Assembly: GCF_949628215.1 (NCBI RefSeq)
Contig: NC_134280.1
Location: forward strand, 11,667,795-11,731,794
Length of the DNA stretch: 64,000 bases
Direction of reading: 5' to 3'
DNA from: Phalacrocorax aristotelis
Lineage: Eukaryota > Chordata > Aves > Suliformes > Phalacrocoracidae
The translations under genes were made by a program, and so were the position numbers. Under the pieces are notes generated by a model. It was not told the origin of the DNA, searched no databases, and saw nothing but the letters and a program-made list of their open reading frames with translations. Positions 22,401 through 34,400 of this stretch are shown here, piece by piece. Position 1 is the stretch's first letter; every line of letters starts with the position of its first letter.

Positions 22401-25400
22401 ATGCTGTGAGGGCGGAAACAAGGACTATGCCCTGGTCTTGGGGTAGCAATGACAAGCCTGGCATTGAGGGAGAGGAAGAGATGTGAGGAGCCTGCAGAGC
22501 TTTTGGACAGAGAAAATTTGCAGGGAGAGAGCAAATTAAGTGAAGAGAGAGGCTGCGAGAGAAGAGATATCCCAGGCAGGCATGCAGGGTAAATCACTCT
22601 GAGCAACAGACTGCAGTAAATAAGGGCAAGGCACTGGCTAGAGTACAGGGCAAGGTAGAAGCAGGATTGGGAAAGGTTTTGAGGCATCATACCATGTTGC
22701 CTTCGATGGCCTCAGCATAACCATGATTAAATAGTAATATTTTTCATAGAAATCCTGACATCGATATCTTTCATCTTTGTGTCAGGGAACTTCTGCAACC
22801 CAGACCCTTGTGGACAAAAATTGGCTACGTGCATTGCTTTAAATAGCACTTTTACCTGCCAGTGCCAATATGGATTCTACTACAGGAACAAGGATTGTCA
22901 CAGAGGTGAGTTGCAGAAGGGCAATCTATATTTTTAGTTACTTCACAGCTAACTTCTCCGGTGAATTTTTCTTGCCATATCTCTTGTTCTCATGTTATAA
23001 CTGAAAACATAATCAGTCTGGGAAAGTGACTGCTGAATAATGCCTTGCTTTGCAGACAGCCACTGCTACAATGACCTAGATTGTTATCTCACAAAACAGT
23101 AACAGCCAAAATTGTTAGGAAAAGAAAAAATATGCTAGGAAAAGAACATGAGTTCTCTGTCAGGGGTGCTGGAGATTAAAATGAGTGAAGAGCAGGAAAA
23201 AATGCAAGTGTAAACCTGACATCAGTATTAATGGCCAGGATTTAAAAAGGCACAAACACTTGAAGACCTCTGAACAACCAGCTTGATACTAAACACTCAT
23301 CGCAGTCCTGTTGAACTGTGTCTCTGAGATGCTGCTAACGGCAAAGCATGTGAGCAAATGGGGCTTCTTGTTTAAGTGCCAGCAGGCAGGATTCTCAAAT
23401 TTACTTGTGAGCCTAAAGAAGCAGGTAGATTCTGAATCACTTTCTCAGATATGGTGAACTATGTTAGCTGCTTAGTGGCTGCAACTGCAAATCTGAAGCC
23501 CTTAACAAAGGTATTTTCTCATTAAATGCTGTAACACCTGAGAATGGAGTCTTGTTAGCTTCAGGACATGCTTACAGTTTAATGTTATTTAGTTGCATAG
23601 TCTGGCCAGTGTGGTCGAGCCCAGGATCATGTCTGCTTCCCAGGTAGACAGAGTACATCCCCCATTGTGGCTGAATTGATTGAGCAAACGTTTGCCTCCT
23701 ACTGATTCCTCCAGTATATGAAAAATAGTGCTGATTGATTTCTGCATTGTATTTCCCCATCTCTGAAGGAGAAGTCCAAGGTGAAACCTGACTTTGTTGA
23801 ATGCTTTCTAATTAATTCATAATCTCTGTTCTCATTCCAGGGAAACTATTCCCAGGGGTCATTACACTGGAAGGACTTTACAGTAATAGTGTTCAAATTT
23901 TAAACTCTGTGCAGTATGAAGAGGTGTACCAAAATGTAACAAAGTTTGTGAGTGACAATTTTTTAAACCTTTCCTGTATATTTAATGTTTTTCTGAATAT
24001 CATGCAGACAGAGGGGATACATGCTGCCTTTAATATGGAGCTTAGGATAGTTTAACTTGAGAAATCTACTTCTTTCAAAGAACGCTTCACACTAGTTTTG
24101 ACCAATTCATAAAAGACTTGAATTTTGCCCTCAGATGAGTACAAAGTGGAGGGATGAAATAAGTAATATCTGCATTTTTAGTGCCACTTCTATTTTGGAA
24201 AGTTTTCACAGAAATTGTGTCTTTCACATCCCCTCTCCAGAAACCATGGGGCTGAGCGAAGTTTTCCAACCCATTTACTTTCTGATCTCTGCTGTTTGCT
24301 GAGGGCTCAATAATGCTAGTGGTATGAATAAAAATGAAAAAGTATAGGTTTTTTTTAAAGAAAGCTATCATTTCCACACAGCACAAACTTTCAGAATGGC
24401 TCTCAACCTGTGTCTAAATACCTAAACAATAATCTTCTCCATAAGCATACGGGTTTTAGTATTTTAATGCTATTAGTGAAATAGATATTACACATTTTGA
24501 GCATTCCATGATTATAGATAAAATCTTGTAATGGATTTCTTGGAGAAAGAAGATGAACAGTTTAATTTATACCACCATATTGGACAAGTGTATTTGCTTA
24601 TGTCGCTTTCAAGAAGTAAGGAAGAAGAGGTATGCACCTCTACTTGAGAGCTGATCAAAAATATTAACTAAATATTATTAATTAAAAATTATTATCAAAA
24701 TCTTCATGTTATTATATTGCTTCCTATGAATGTTTTATCAGAAAGTAACAAAAAATTGTCCCTTCAGAATGTTAAAAAATATTTTCCTCAATTTTTTTGT
24801 CCAACATTTTTTCATGACATGGCTACAGAAGTGCATGATGTGCAGCAGTAAAATAGATATGTAATAGTAAGCAAAAGTGAAAGTAGCATAGAAAATAATT
24901 TTTATTTTATTTTAAAGGAGGATAGTTTGTCTTTCATTTCAGTTGACTTAGACATCTTATCCTTTTCTCATGGTGCCTCCTGCTTGCACGGCAGTTGGAG
25001 GCAGCTGCCTCTACCAGTTGTTCCCTGCTTCACACAGGATAAGGGAGAGTGTTGACTTTTCTACTGACCCCATCCAACCCCCAGTGCTTTCACCAGTGCT
25101 GTGCTTCTCCCCACAAGATCAACCCCTGATGATCCCACTTCACTGCGTCTTAGGGACACATGCCATCTGTAAGGATGCCTATTTCTCCCTCTTCCCTCTA
25201 CTTGTCCATAGGTTGGTACCACAGAGACGTCCTTCTAAGTGATGAGTCTGCAAGGGAGTATCTGTAGCTAGCTATCCAGCCAGTCAACCTTAATGCACTG
25301 CCTGATATTTGACATTCAACTCGTGTCTCTCCATCCCTTCACTGCTCTCCTGTATTCCCTGTTTTACAGAATCACCCCACCATTCCTCTTCTGCAGTACC

Positions 25401-28400
25401 TTGCACAGTGGTTGTGACAGATGAGCTTGCTTTATTTGTGCCTATAGCAGCATATTCTGGATTAAAGCTTTACAGCTGCTTCATGTGATTTTGGTCTATG
25501 TTTCTGCTTGCCTTTAACTCCAGTTCGTTTATCTTTTACAGTTTAAGGATGCCTTCAGCTCTTTAATGGACTTTGAACAGACTGTCATTGTGAAAATTCA
25601 GTAAGTTTGCTAGTTTGGTTTTTGCTTAGTGTGTGTTTCCCACACACCTCATTTTAATCTGTTTCCCATGGAGTACTCAGTTCAAGAAAGGATATAGTAT
25701 GAGTTCATTTCAGTACACCTCCTGTTAAATGAGAGCATTCTTCTTGTATTTTTAAAGTCTGTGGCATGTTGGAACCATTTTTACCCCATGGATTTCCAAT
25801 ACATCTGTGAAGTGGGCTGGCCATGACACCTCCGCAGTAGATCCCCCACTTTAAGCACCATGTAGGATGTAGCACTGTGCTATAACTAGCAGTCCCTGTG
25901 CTATCTGACGTGTCTGAAATTGTAACAATTAACTCTAACACTCCTATGGACAGGTACAGCTTGGAGTCCTAGTTTAACTTTAGAAATATCCTCATTACAG
26001 AAGCTCACTGTGTCTTACTCTGCATTTGCTGGTCTCTCCTGATGGCAGGCTGAGCAAAGATGTTATTGAAAGGGCTGTGGTGACTGTTGCTGTGGGCATA
26101 GGTCCTTCGGTGATCCAGGTGGACACTGTAAGGTGTCCCTCTCTTCCCATCCTCATCTGTTACAGGTTACTGCCCCCAGAGCTCTGCCAGCTTCTTCTGT
26201 GAGTGCTCCCTAACCCACAGCAAACAAAACCTGGCATGCTAGTACACGCAGCAGTGTAAACCTGTTCAGCAAACCCCATGAATGAAACAGTTAAGAATGC
26301 TGTTGTTCCAGCAGAGTTAGAGGGCAGTAACTTCCAGCAGAGGGGTTGTGACAAACACATGGGGCACAGTAACATCTTAAGTCACTACAGCAATACACTT
26401 AAAGCTATTTATGTGCATATCCCAGCAGTGCGAATTTCAGCTGAAGAACAGGGAGGTCACTGCTGTTCTCCGCCTCACCCCAGGGAGACTGCTGTCCAGC
26501 TGAACCCAATCCAGCTAGCGTGCAGTTAGCTTAGATACCTCTACACCGCAAACAGACCCTTCTGAATTCATTGCAGTCATACCCTGAATTAGCCTCACCA
26601 TGCTTCAGGGTGGGATCTCCACGTCATGCCCGGATGATGTCACAGGCTGATGCGAGCATGTAAAAGTTAGGGTTTAACAGATTAGGTCCTCCACACTGCC
26701 GTTGGCTTGAGGTTAGTCCAGTAAAATAATATCAGTTGTGTGCCAAGAGCATATGAAGGCATGATGAAGTCCAACAGCCTCTGCTTATCAGCTACCTATT
26801 TGTATCTGGATCTACTGGAAAGATGGCCATTAATGTATTCCGGAGCAAGACTTGAACTCATTTTCAGGTGTCTTAACAAATACCTACATTGTGGGATGAA
26901 GGAAGCTAGGGGAGAGAGGGAGCTTTGGCAGAAATCTTCTCTTGTCTTTGCATCTAGCTTGCTACCCATATGGATTATATGAGACTTTAAAATGATGCTA
27001 TCTGTACTTTTCAGACCGCAAGAAGAAAGCAGAGCTTCTCTTCGAATGAAAGTAACAGTGGCAAACCTGTTTATGGAGAACACAATGGTGGACAATAAGA
27101 CAGTTAATTCTGTAATAAAGGCTGCAGAAGAAAAGTCAACCTATGTCTCTGACTACTCATGTAAGTAATTCCTTACTGTGGAAGTAAATAATCAGTAGAA
27201 ACAGAGATTCCTATCTTCAAAGCTGGTTGGAACATTTCTGTGTGCAGCAAAGCCCATCAGAGCATAAGCCTTGTTGACGTTAAGGAGCTGAATGTTCAAT
27301 CTTAGGTAATTTTGAAGACTCAACCATTCAGTGCTGGGCTTTTTTGTCTTGTTAAGGCTTTCTACTTCCTGTGGAAAGAGGGGAGGAAAATACTTATTCC
27401 CAGGTAAGCACTGGCATGTTTTTAACCTGCTGAGTGTTAAGTGGCTGGAAAATCAGGACAAAATATATACAGACATATACTGTGCTTCTGAGAATAAGCC
27501 AATGTTTTACTGGCAAAATAGGATGAAACTCTTTTTAGACTTCTTCCATAATTAAACATGGTAACTGAAATGAGGCCTCACCAATTAGGTGCTGAGCTAA
27601 GTGATTCATTGGCTAAACCGGTAAAGTCTTGCATTACTAAAAGTGGAATACTCAGAGAATGATTTTCTAAATAAAATTCGGATTTTTTTCTCTCTTTTAA
27701 AAAATATGATCCTATTCTGAAATCAGCTGTCCTAAAAGGCATAGCTAAGAATTAAAGGAGTCCGTTTCACAGCTTGTAGCCTGATTTGGTCTATGAAGGT
27801 GACTGTATCCACCTCAACCATGACATTTCCTGTGTGATAGTCCTAAAAGTAAGGGAGAAATAGAAAAAAACCTGAGAGTTCACAAAGCACCAGTGCAATC
27901 ACATCCCCGTACTGCATGCCACCCATTAAGCTTTGTAAACCTTTGCCACCACTGGGACAGGGATCTAAAGAGCAACATGCTGAGCAAACAGCATACTAAT
28001 AATGCTAAAGGAAGCAAGCTACATGCTCATAAACATTTTTGTCTGTGTAGAACTCTATGGGATCTGGGTCTCACAATTCAGTTGTAGAAAAAACCTAAGG
28101 GAATAGTGCTAGGGGTTTTCTATAGTTTTTTTAAAGGTGAGCCAGAAAGTCAGTGTTCAGAATATGAACTTACGGGTAGAATTTCCCTCTTCATCGTCTG
28201 GTGGACAGAAAGGTTTGGAGACAGTTGTAGGAGGCTGAGAAACAGAACATCAGAAGATGGGATGGAAACAGGACCTTAACTAGTAAAGCTCAAGTGAAAA
28301 GAAAGGGCTGGTCCAAATGCCTACAGTATTGATGTTCCAAAAAAAGGACTTAAAAGTTTTTTTCAGAATTGTTATATAATTGGTTTATGATTTACTGAGC

Positions 28401-31400
28401 AAGCACACCACTTTCTATGAAATGATATTATTAGTATTCAGTTTTCTTCCTGACTGTTTCTCTTTTAAAGCTACAACCTATTGTGAAGTTTTTAATTGTG
28501 ATACCCAAACCACACACTGCAAAGAAAATGTGTTTCCAAAATGCATATGCAAAAATGGTTTCTCAAAGACAGAATGGGATGATCGTTCTTGTTCAGGTAA
28601 GAACTTTGCTACTTCATCTAGCCCTGAAAGACTGGCCTGGTTATTCCCTGTCTCAGTCCCTATTTGAAAAGGGTGGTCTGCAAACGTGCCGACTTCTAAA
28701 GATCAGGGAATGTGTTTCTTATTAAGAAAGCCATAGACACACATTCTCACATTTCATTTTAAACACATCCCTAATTCTATTCCAGTAGAATACACTACTA
28801 AAACCTGAGAAAATTATCACTGAAATCTGTGAGTGGGCAACTCTAAATGCATTGTTGAACTCTTGGTAAGAATTGAAACCTAAACAGGTAAAGGATGGAA
28901 CAAACTGAATCCTATATTCACAGCCTTCTCCACTAGGACATATTTTGGGAATAAATTCTACATGCTACCTGGAGGCAACTACAGGGACACTGACAGAGCT
29001 GGAAGTCTCATGATGCACTACAATGATCTGTTAAAGCTCTGACCCTTCTTGGTGGTTCTGGGATTGCATTACCTGTGTTTAGACAGGTTTTTGTGGGAAG
29101 AATGATTTATGTTATTTTTAGGAACTGTTAGTTTTGGGGGTTTTATTTGCCTGTTGGTTTTGAATCTTTTAATGAGTATTCTATATTTTTAGTTATCCTC
29201 CACATCCCTGAGATGTACCTTATTTTCTTCTTACGAAAACTAAAATTTGCACACTACAGAAAAAAAAAGCCTAAGATGCGAGGTTTTAAGAAAAACAACA
29301 AATACTGCAAACACTTATGATAAAATCATGAAAGCTGGCTACAATAAAGGCCAGTGAGATGTAAACCAGTGTAGGCCTTTGTGGCCCCTAACCTGTCTAA
29401 ATCTGCTCCAGTTTTAGATCAGTTGCAATACAAAAGATCTGCTGTGAGATCAAACTGCAGGTCATTGCTTGCCTATGTAAGATGCAGCCTAGACAGATTT
29501 CCGTTCTAATGAAGCTGGATGGTTTAAACAAAGGCTGTTTACTTTTAATTTTGTGCTTTTGTATTTCAGTTTCTGTTTTACATAGGTATAGCCCTAAAAA
29601 AGCCATTCTGGTGCTTTGAAGCACAAGAAAGTTGTGTGTGTGTGTACAGTGCAATTAAAAAAAAATGGGGGCAGAATTTCCTCTGGTGTGATTTTTTAGG
29701 GCTATCTTCAATTCAGTCTGTATTTTTTCCCTCTGAAAATACAGATTGTAGTGAAGACTGTTCTGCAGAAGAAAATGAGTACTGTGCAAAGGAAAAAGGG
29801 GTTCCAGTGTGCAAATGCTTACCTAACTTTGAAAAGAAGAATGCAAAATGTGTATCGTGAGTACTCAGCTTTTTCTTGCTTTCCTGTGTTCTAGGCAAAG
29901 ATAGGGGAGAAGAACATCAAAATGGGGTCGCCTTCAGTCTAGAAAAACAGGCTGCAGCTATGTGAATCAGAGAGGTGCCTAAGGTGGTTAGCAGGTGGAC
30001 AAATTCCCATGGTGTCACAAGTCATGGCTTTTTAACTGCTTGGCATTAGCCATTGGTGTCAGTCATAATAACTCAGAGGAAAATGATGGAGATCCAAGAT
30101 CATCTGTGAGTCAGTAAAGAGGCTAAACTACTTCATGCTTATTTTATGGGTTGCCCACATAAAGATTAAACTATTCTCGCAGAGTATTTGAGCCATGGGA
30201 ACTGGTATGCTGAAGCATTTAGTAAGCAACAAGCATTAGAGCAAGACTTGCCTCAAATCCCTGGAAAGATTGCACTGATATCAGTGGGGACTCTGTTTCC
30301 TGATGACTTTCAGACCTATGTTATTTCATCTTGGGTTTCTGTCTGGGGGAATTTCTGTCAGCTCCAGATCAGAACAAAGCAGTGTTGTTTGATGGTGAAG
30401 GTGAATAGGTGGTTGGTTGTGCTCTGCTCCCATTGATAAGCAGAGGGACCTTACTACCCATATCCATTAATTGAGCTCTTTTTGTAGTTATTGCTGCTAC
30501 ACACTGAACACTTCCTATCATAAAGACAATATATTTTAAATATGAGAAACTAGTAAGGAAGGAAGATAAAGAGATGCCAGTCATTATAGACCTTATACTG
30601 AGGCTTTTGATAAAGACAGTAGGTAGCAATTCTGAGTGGTTCAGAGGTATAAGGTTTAGTTCTTTGGAGAAATTAGGCTCTTTTAACATTTTTCAGGCTG
30701 AGAACTTGAAACTTTGAGTGCCCAGCTCACCAATCATTCTGAAAATCTCGGGTGGTTTTACCCTAACAATGAAACTAAACAATTCAATATTAAGATAGCA
30801 TTAAAGAGGAAAACTGTTTGCAGTGAAATTGTAGATAAAAGGTGGAAATATAGTATATATTTGCAGAGAAATTGCTCATAAAAAGTGGAAATCTTTTGTG
30901 ATCATCTTGTTAATGACATTCTCCTTTTCTTTTTCTCCCCTTTTTTCTCTCATCTAGTTGTTCAGTGGGCTACTCTGGAGAGAACTGCAAGAACAGTAAG
31001 TACAAAAATTTCTGATTTTTAATTACAGCATGGAAAAATATCCAGTAATGTTTAATATGGCTGAGATAACAAAAATAACAAGTAGTAGCTTTTAGGGGTG
31101 CCACTGTCCTGTATTGATAGCAGGAAAATGTTAGAAAAAAAAAAAAAGAGATAAATTCCACTGTTGCCTGGAAAGAAAAATCCTCTTGAAACTCATGTTC
31201 AGACAGTAGCATTTCCTCTAATGACCTCTGCATTAAGCCTGGTAGTTTTTAGTCAAACACAGGTTATTTGATAGAAAAACATTTAGTCCTTATCTAAAGA
31301 CATGCAATGCTGAACTCAGCACCACTAATGGATTAGATTCTCCTGTAGTTAATCACTCCCTCTATTAAAATGTCAGTGGATTACTGTCATTAGAAAGGTT

Positions 31401-34400
31401 TCTGCTTTAATATCCAATCACTAGTTCTTTTTTGTGCTTTACCTTGCAAGCAACACTGCATAGTATCCGGTATTCTATACTAGTGAAGAGGTGATGGTCC
31501 CAACTGTGTTGTTCCACAATTGTAATCATCTGGACAAGTTAACCAGACTGCTCTTCCAAAGCTTCTTCCCTTTTCTGAGTCAGTTTTGCAGCTGTTCTCT
31601 GCACCTTATCCAGTTTCCACCATTGTATAAATTAGGAGAGGACATTTTTCATGCCTTTTAGCATTTGCATGTGCCTAAACTCAGAACATTTAATACAGTC
31701 AAAGGCAGGTTGAAAAATGAACGGTTATGGTTCATCACTTCTCAGAACTCTTTTGGCTTTATCTGAGCAAAAGGTGTATATCCTCATGTGGCCCTTTGGA
31801 GTCTCACACTGCTGCATTCTTAAACTTATACATGTTTAACATACCTGTGTCGGCAGCTATGAGATCTTCAAGGGTTTTCTTCTGGTTTTGCCTGAAAGTT
31901 TTTGAGATTGGCTAATGGTGGCTGTAGTGCAGCACAGACAATCTTGCCAAGTGTTAATGTTTGGCAGGAAGGATATTATTCATCATATGGAACATATTTT
32001 TCTAGGGAAAGTTTTGGGGATTTTAAGGCCATTTTCATAAAGCAAATGGAAATGTTAAGTTGCCACAAAATCAACACATTGTGAATTTAAACATGAAGTT
32101 GGGACATGTTAATAATAAACACCATTAATATCCTCATCTTCTCCATATGGCACTTGGTGGGTACTGATGTAAAAAGTTTGCTGAGAATAATCAAGGATAC
32201 ATTACATATGTTTGACATAACATTCTTTTGAGAAATCATATTCCACGTTGTCTCACTGTATGCTCCTATGATTAAATGTGCTGAATTGTTCTGCTGGTCA
32301 TGGCACAGTTGGTGTTTTCTTGTTGTGTATCTTCAGTATAGGCATTTAGTATACTGAATGGCAGACTCATAAATCCAGACTGGGATCTTCAAGTAGCTGT
32401 CACCAGTAAAGTTGGGTAGCTCAAGAGACTGTCTTACTCTTCACACCCTTATCTTGAAATTATGCCCTGCAGGACACAATTCTTCTATTTTTTTTTCCTT
32501 TTACCATGGCTAGGCAGAGCTAGGACCAGTTTTTAGTAGCAATTCTGTTCACAGCTGAACGAAGATATACAGAATCCCAGTTCTCCTCCATTAGTTATTC
32601 TGTTTCTGCAGCAAGATCAATGAAAATGAATGTTCCTTGCCAAACATTTATTCAGATATGGGGTATTTATGCAGTGTTCATAGTGACAGATAATAGACAT
32701 CCCAAATCAGGGTGCCTTATGTGCCATAAGCATGGAAAGAGCTTATTTGACACCTAACTACATATTTTAACAGCAATAATAGTTTAAGCAACCCCTATGC
32801 CCTCCCAGTTGTCCCTGTCCCTCAGCTATACTGAAACAACTATGTGTGAAGCCATTCAGTGCATGGGCTTAGGAACCTGAGCTGGGATCAAAATAGTGAT
32901 CCTGAAGAGACGGTCTTCAATGCAGATAATTTTCTTCATTTACATCTTTCTGTGTCCAAAGGCGGTTGTACTGAGACAACACCAGGAGCCTGGGAATGAA
33001 TATAATCCCTTTCCTTTCCTTTCCTTTCCTTTCCTTTCCTTTCCTTTCCTTTCCTTTCCTTTCCTTTCCTTTCCTTTCCTTTCCTTTCCTTTCCTTTCCT
33101 TTCCTTTCCTTTCCTTTCCTTTCCTTTCCTTTCCTTTCCTTTCCTTTCCTTTCCTTTCCTTTCCTTTCCTTTCCTTTCCTTTCCTTTCCTTTCCTTTCCT
33201 TTCCTTTCCTTTCCTTTCCTTTCCTTTCCTTTCCTCTCCTTTCCTTTCCTTTCCTTTCCTTTCCTCTCCTTTCCTTTCCTTTCCTTTCCTCTCCTTTCCT
33301 TTCCTCTCCTTTCCTTTCCTTTCCTTTCCTTTCCTTCCTTTCCTTTCCTTTCCTTTCCTTTCCTTTCCTTTCCTTTCCTTTCCTTTCCTTTCCTTTCCTT
33401 TCCTTTCCTTTCCTTTCCTTTCCTTTCCTTTCCTTTCCTTTCCTTTCCTTTCCTTTCCTTTCCTTTCCTTTCCTTTCCTTTCCTTTCCTTTCCTTTCCTT
33501 TCCTTTCCTCTCCTCTCCTTTCCTCTCCTCTCCTTTCCTCTCCTCTCCTTTCCTCTCCTCTCCTTTCCTCTCCTCTCCTTTCCTCTCCTCTCCTTTCCTT
33601 TCCTCTCCTCTCCTCTCCTCTCCTCTCCTCTCCTCTCCTCTCCTCTCCTCTCCTCTCCTCTCCTCTCCTCTCCTCTCCTCTCCTCTCCTCTCCTCTCCTC
33701 TCCTCTCCTCTCCTCTCCTCTCCTCTCCTCTCCTCTCCCCACCCCTCCCCTCCCCACCCCTCCCCTCCTTTTTCTCTCTCTTTCTCTTCCTTCCTTCCAT
33801 CCCTCCTCCCTTCCTCCCTTCCTTCCTTTCCTTCCCCCATTTCCTTCCTTTCCTCCTTTCCTTCTTTCTCTCTGTCTTTCTCTCTCTTTCAATCTTGGGA
33901 CATGACTTGGATTGCAATATTTACCATGAGTTTTCAGTTGGTGTTTCTTGTTTGTTTTTTTCCAGATAGTGAACTTATCCTTATAATAGTGGGTACAGTG
34001 TTTGGAGCAATTATCCTGATTCTAGTGATAGTGATCACTATTGTTTCAGTAAGGTAAGATTATTTCTGGGGATTGAATAGAAGCTGCATTGCTGCAGGTT
34101 CCTGGAAAACTAAACAGAAATTTAGAGAGGGGCAGGGCTGTGAATGTGGTTGCATACCTAGTTGGGGAGACAAGTTCATTTAAGTCATATAGCCATTAAA
34201 ATTTGGTTTTGCCTATGTGCTCTCCCCAGAAGTATTTATTCTCCTGCTATGAATCTGAGCATGAAAGCTTCAGCCAAGTCCTTCAAAATACACACCTGAC
34301 CATTAATCTTAATCCTGACCTAGCCAGTACTGATATGGCATCTGGATCAATCTGAAGAAGGATGCTTATATCAGAAGACTGTGTGGTCAAAATTCACACG

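Noticed and set aside
32896-34057. Open frames of more than 300 codons on both strands (Phe-Leu-Ser-rich or Lys/Arg/Glu/Gly-rich)
   Set aside because: They are translations of the TTTCC/CTCCT repeat, which contains no stop words in several frames. The only real coding here is the 88-nt MUC13 transmembrane exon.
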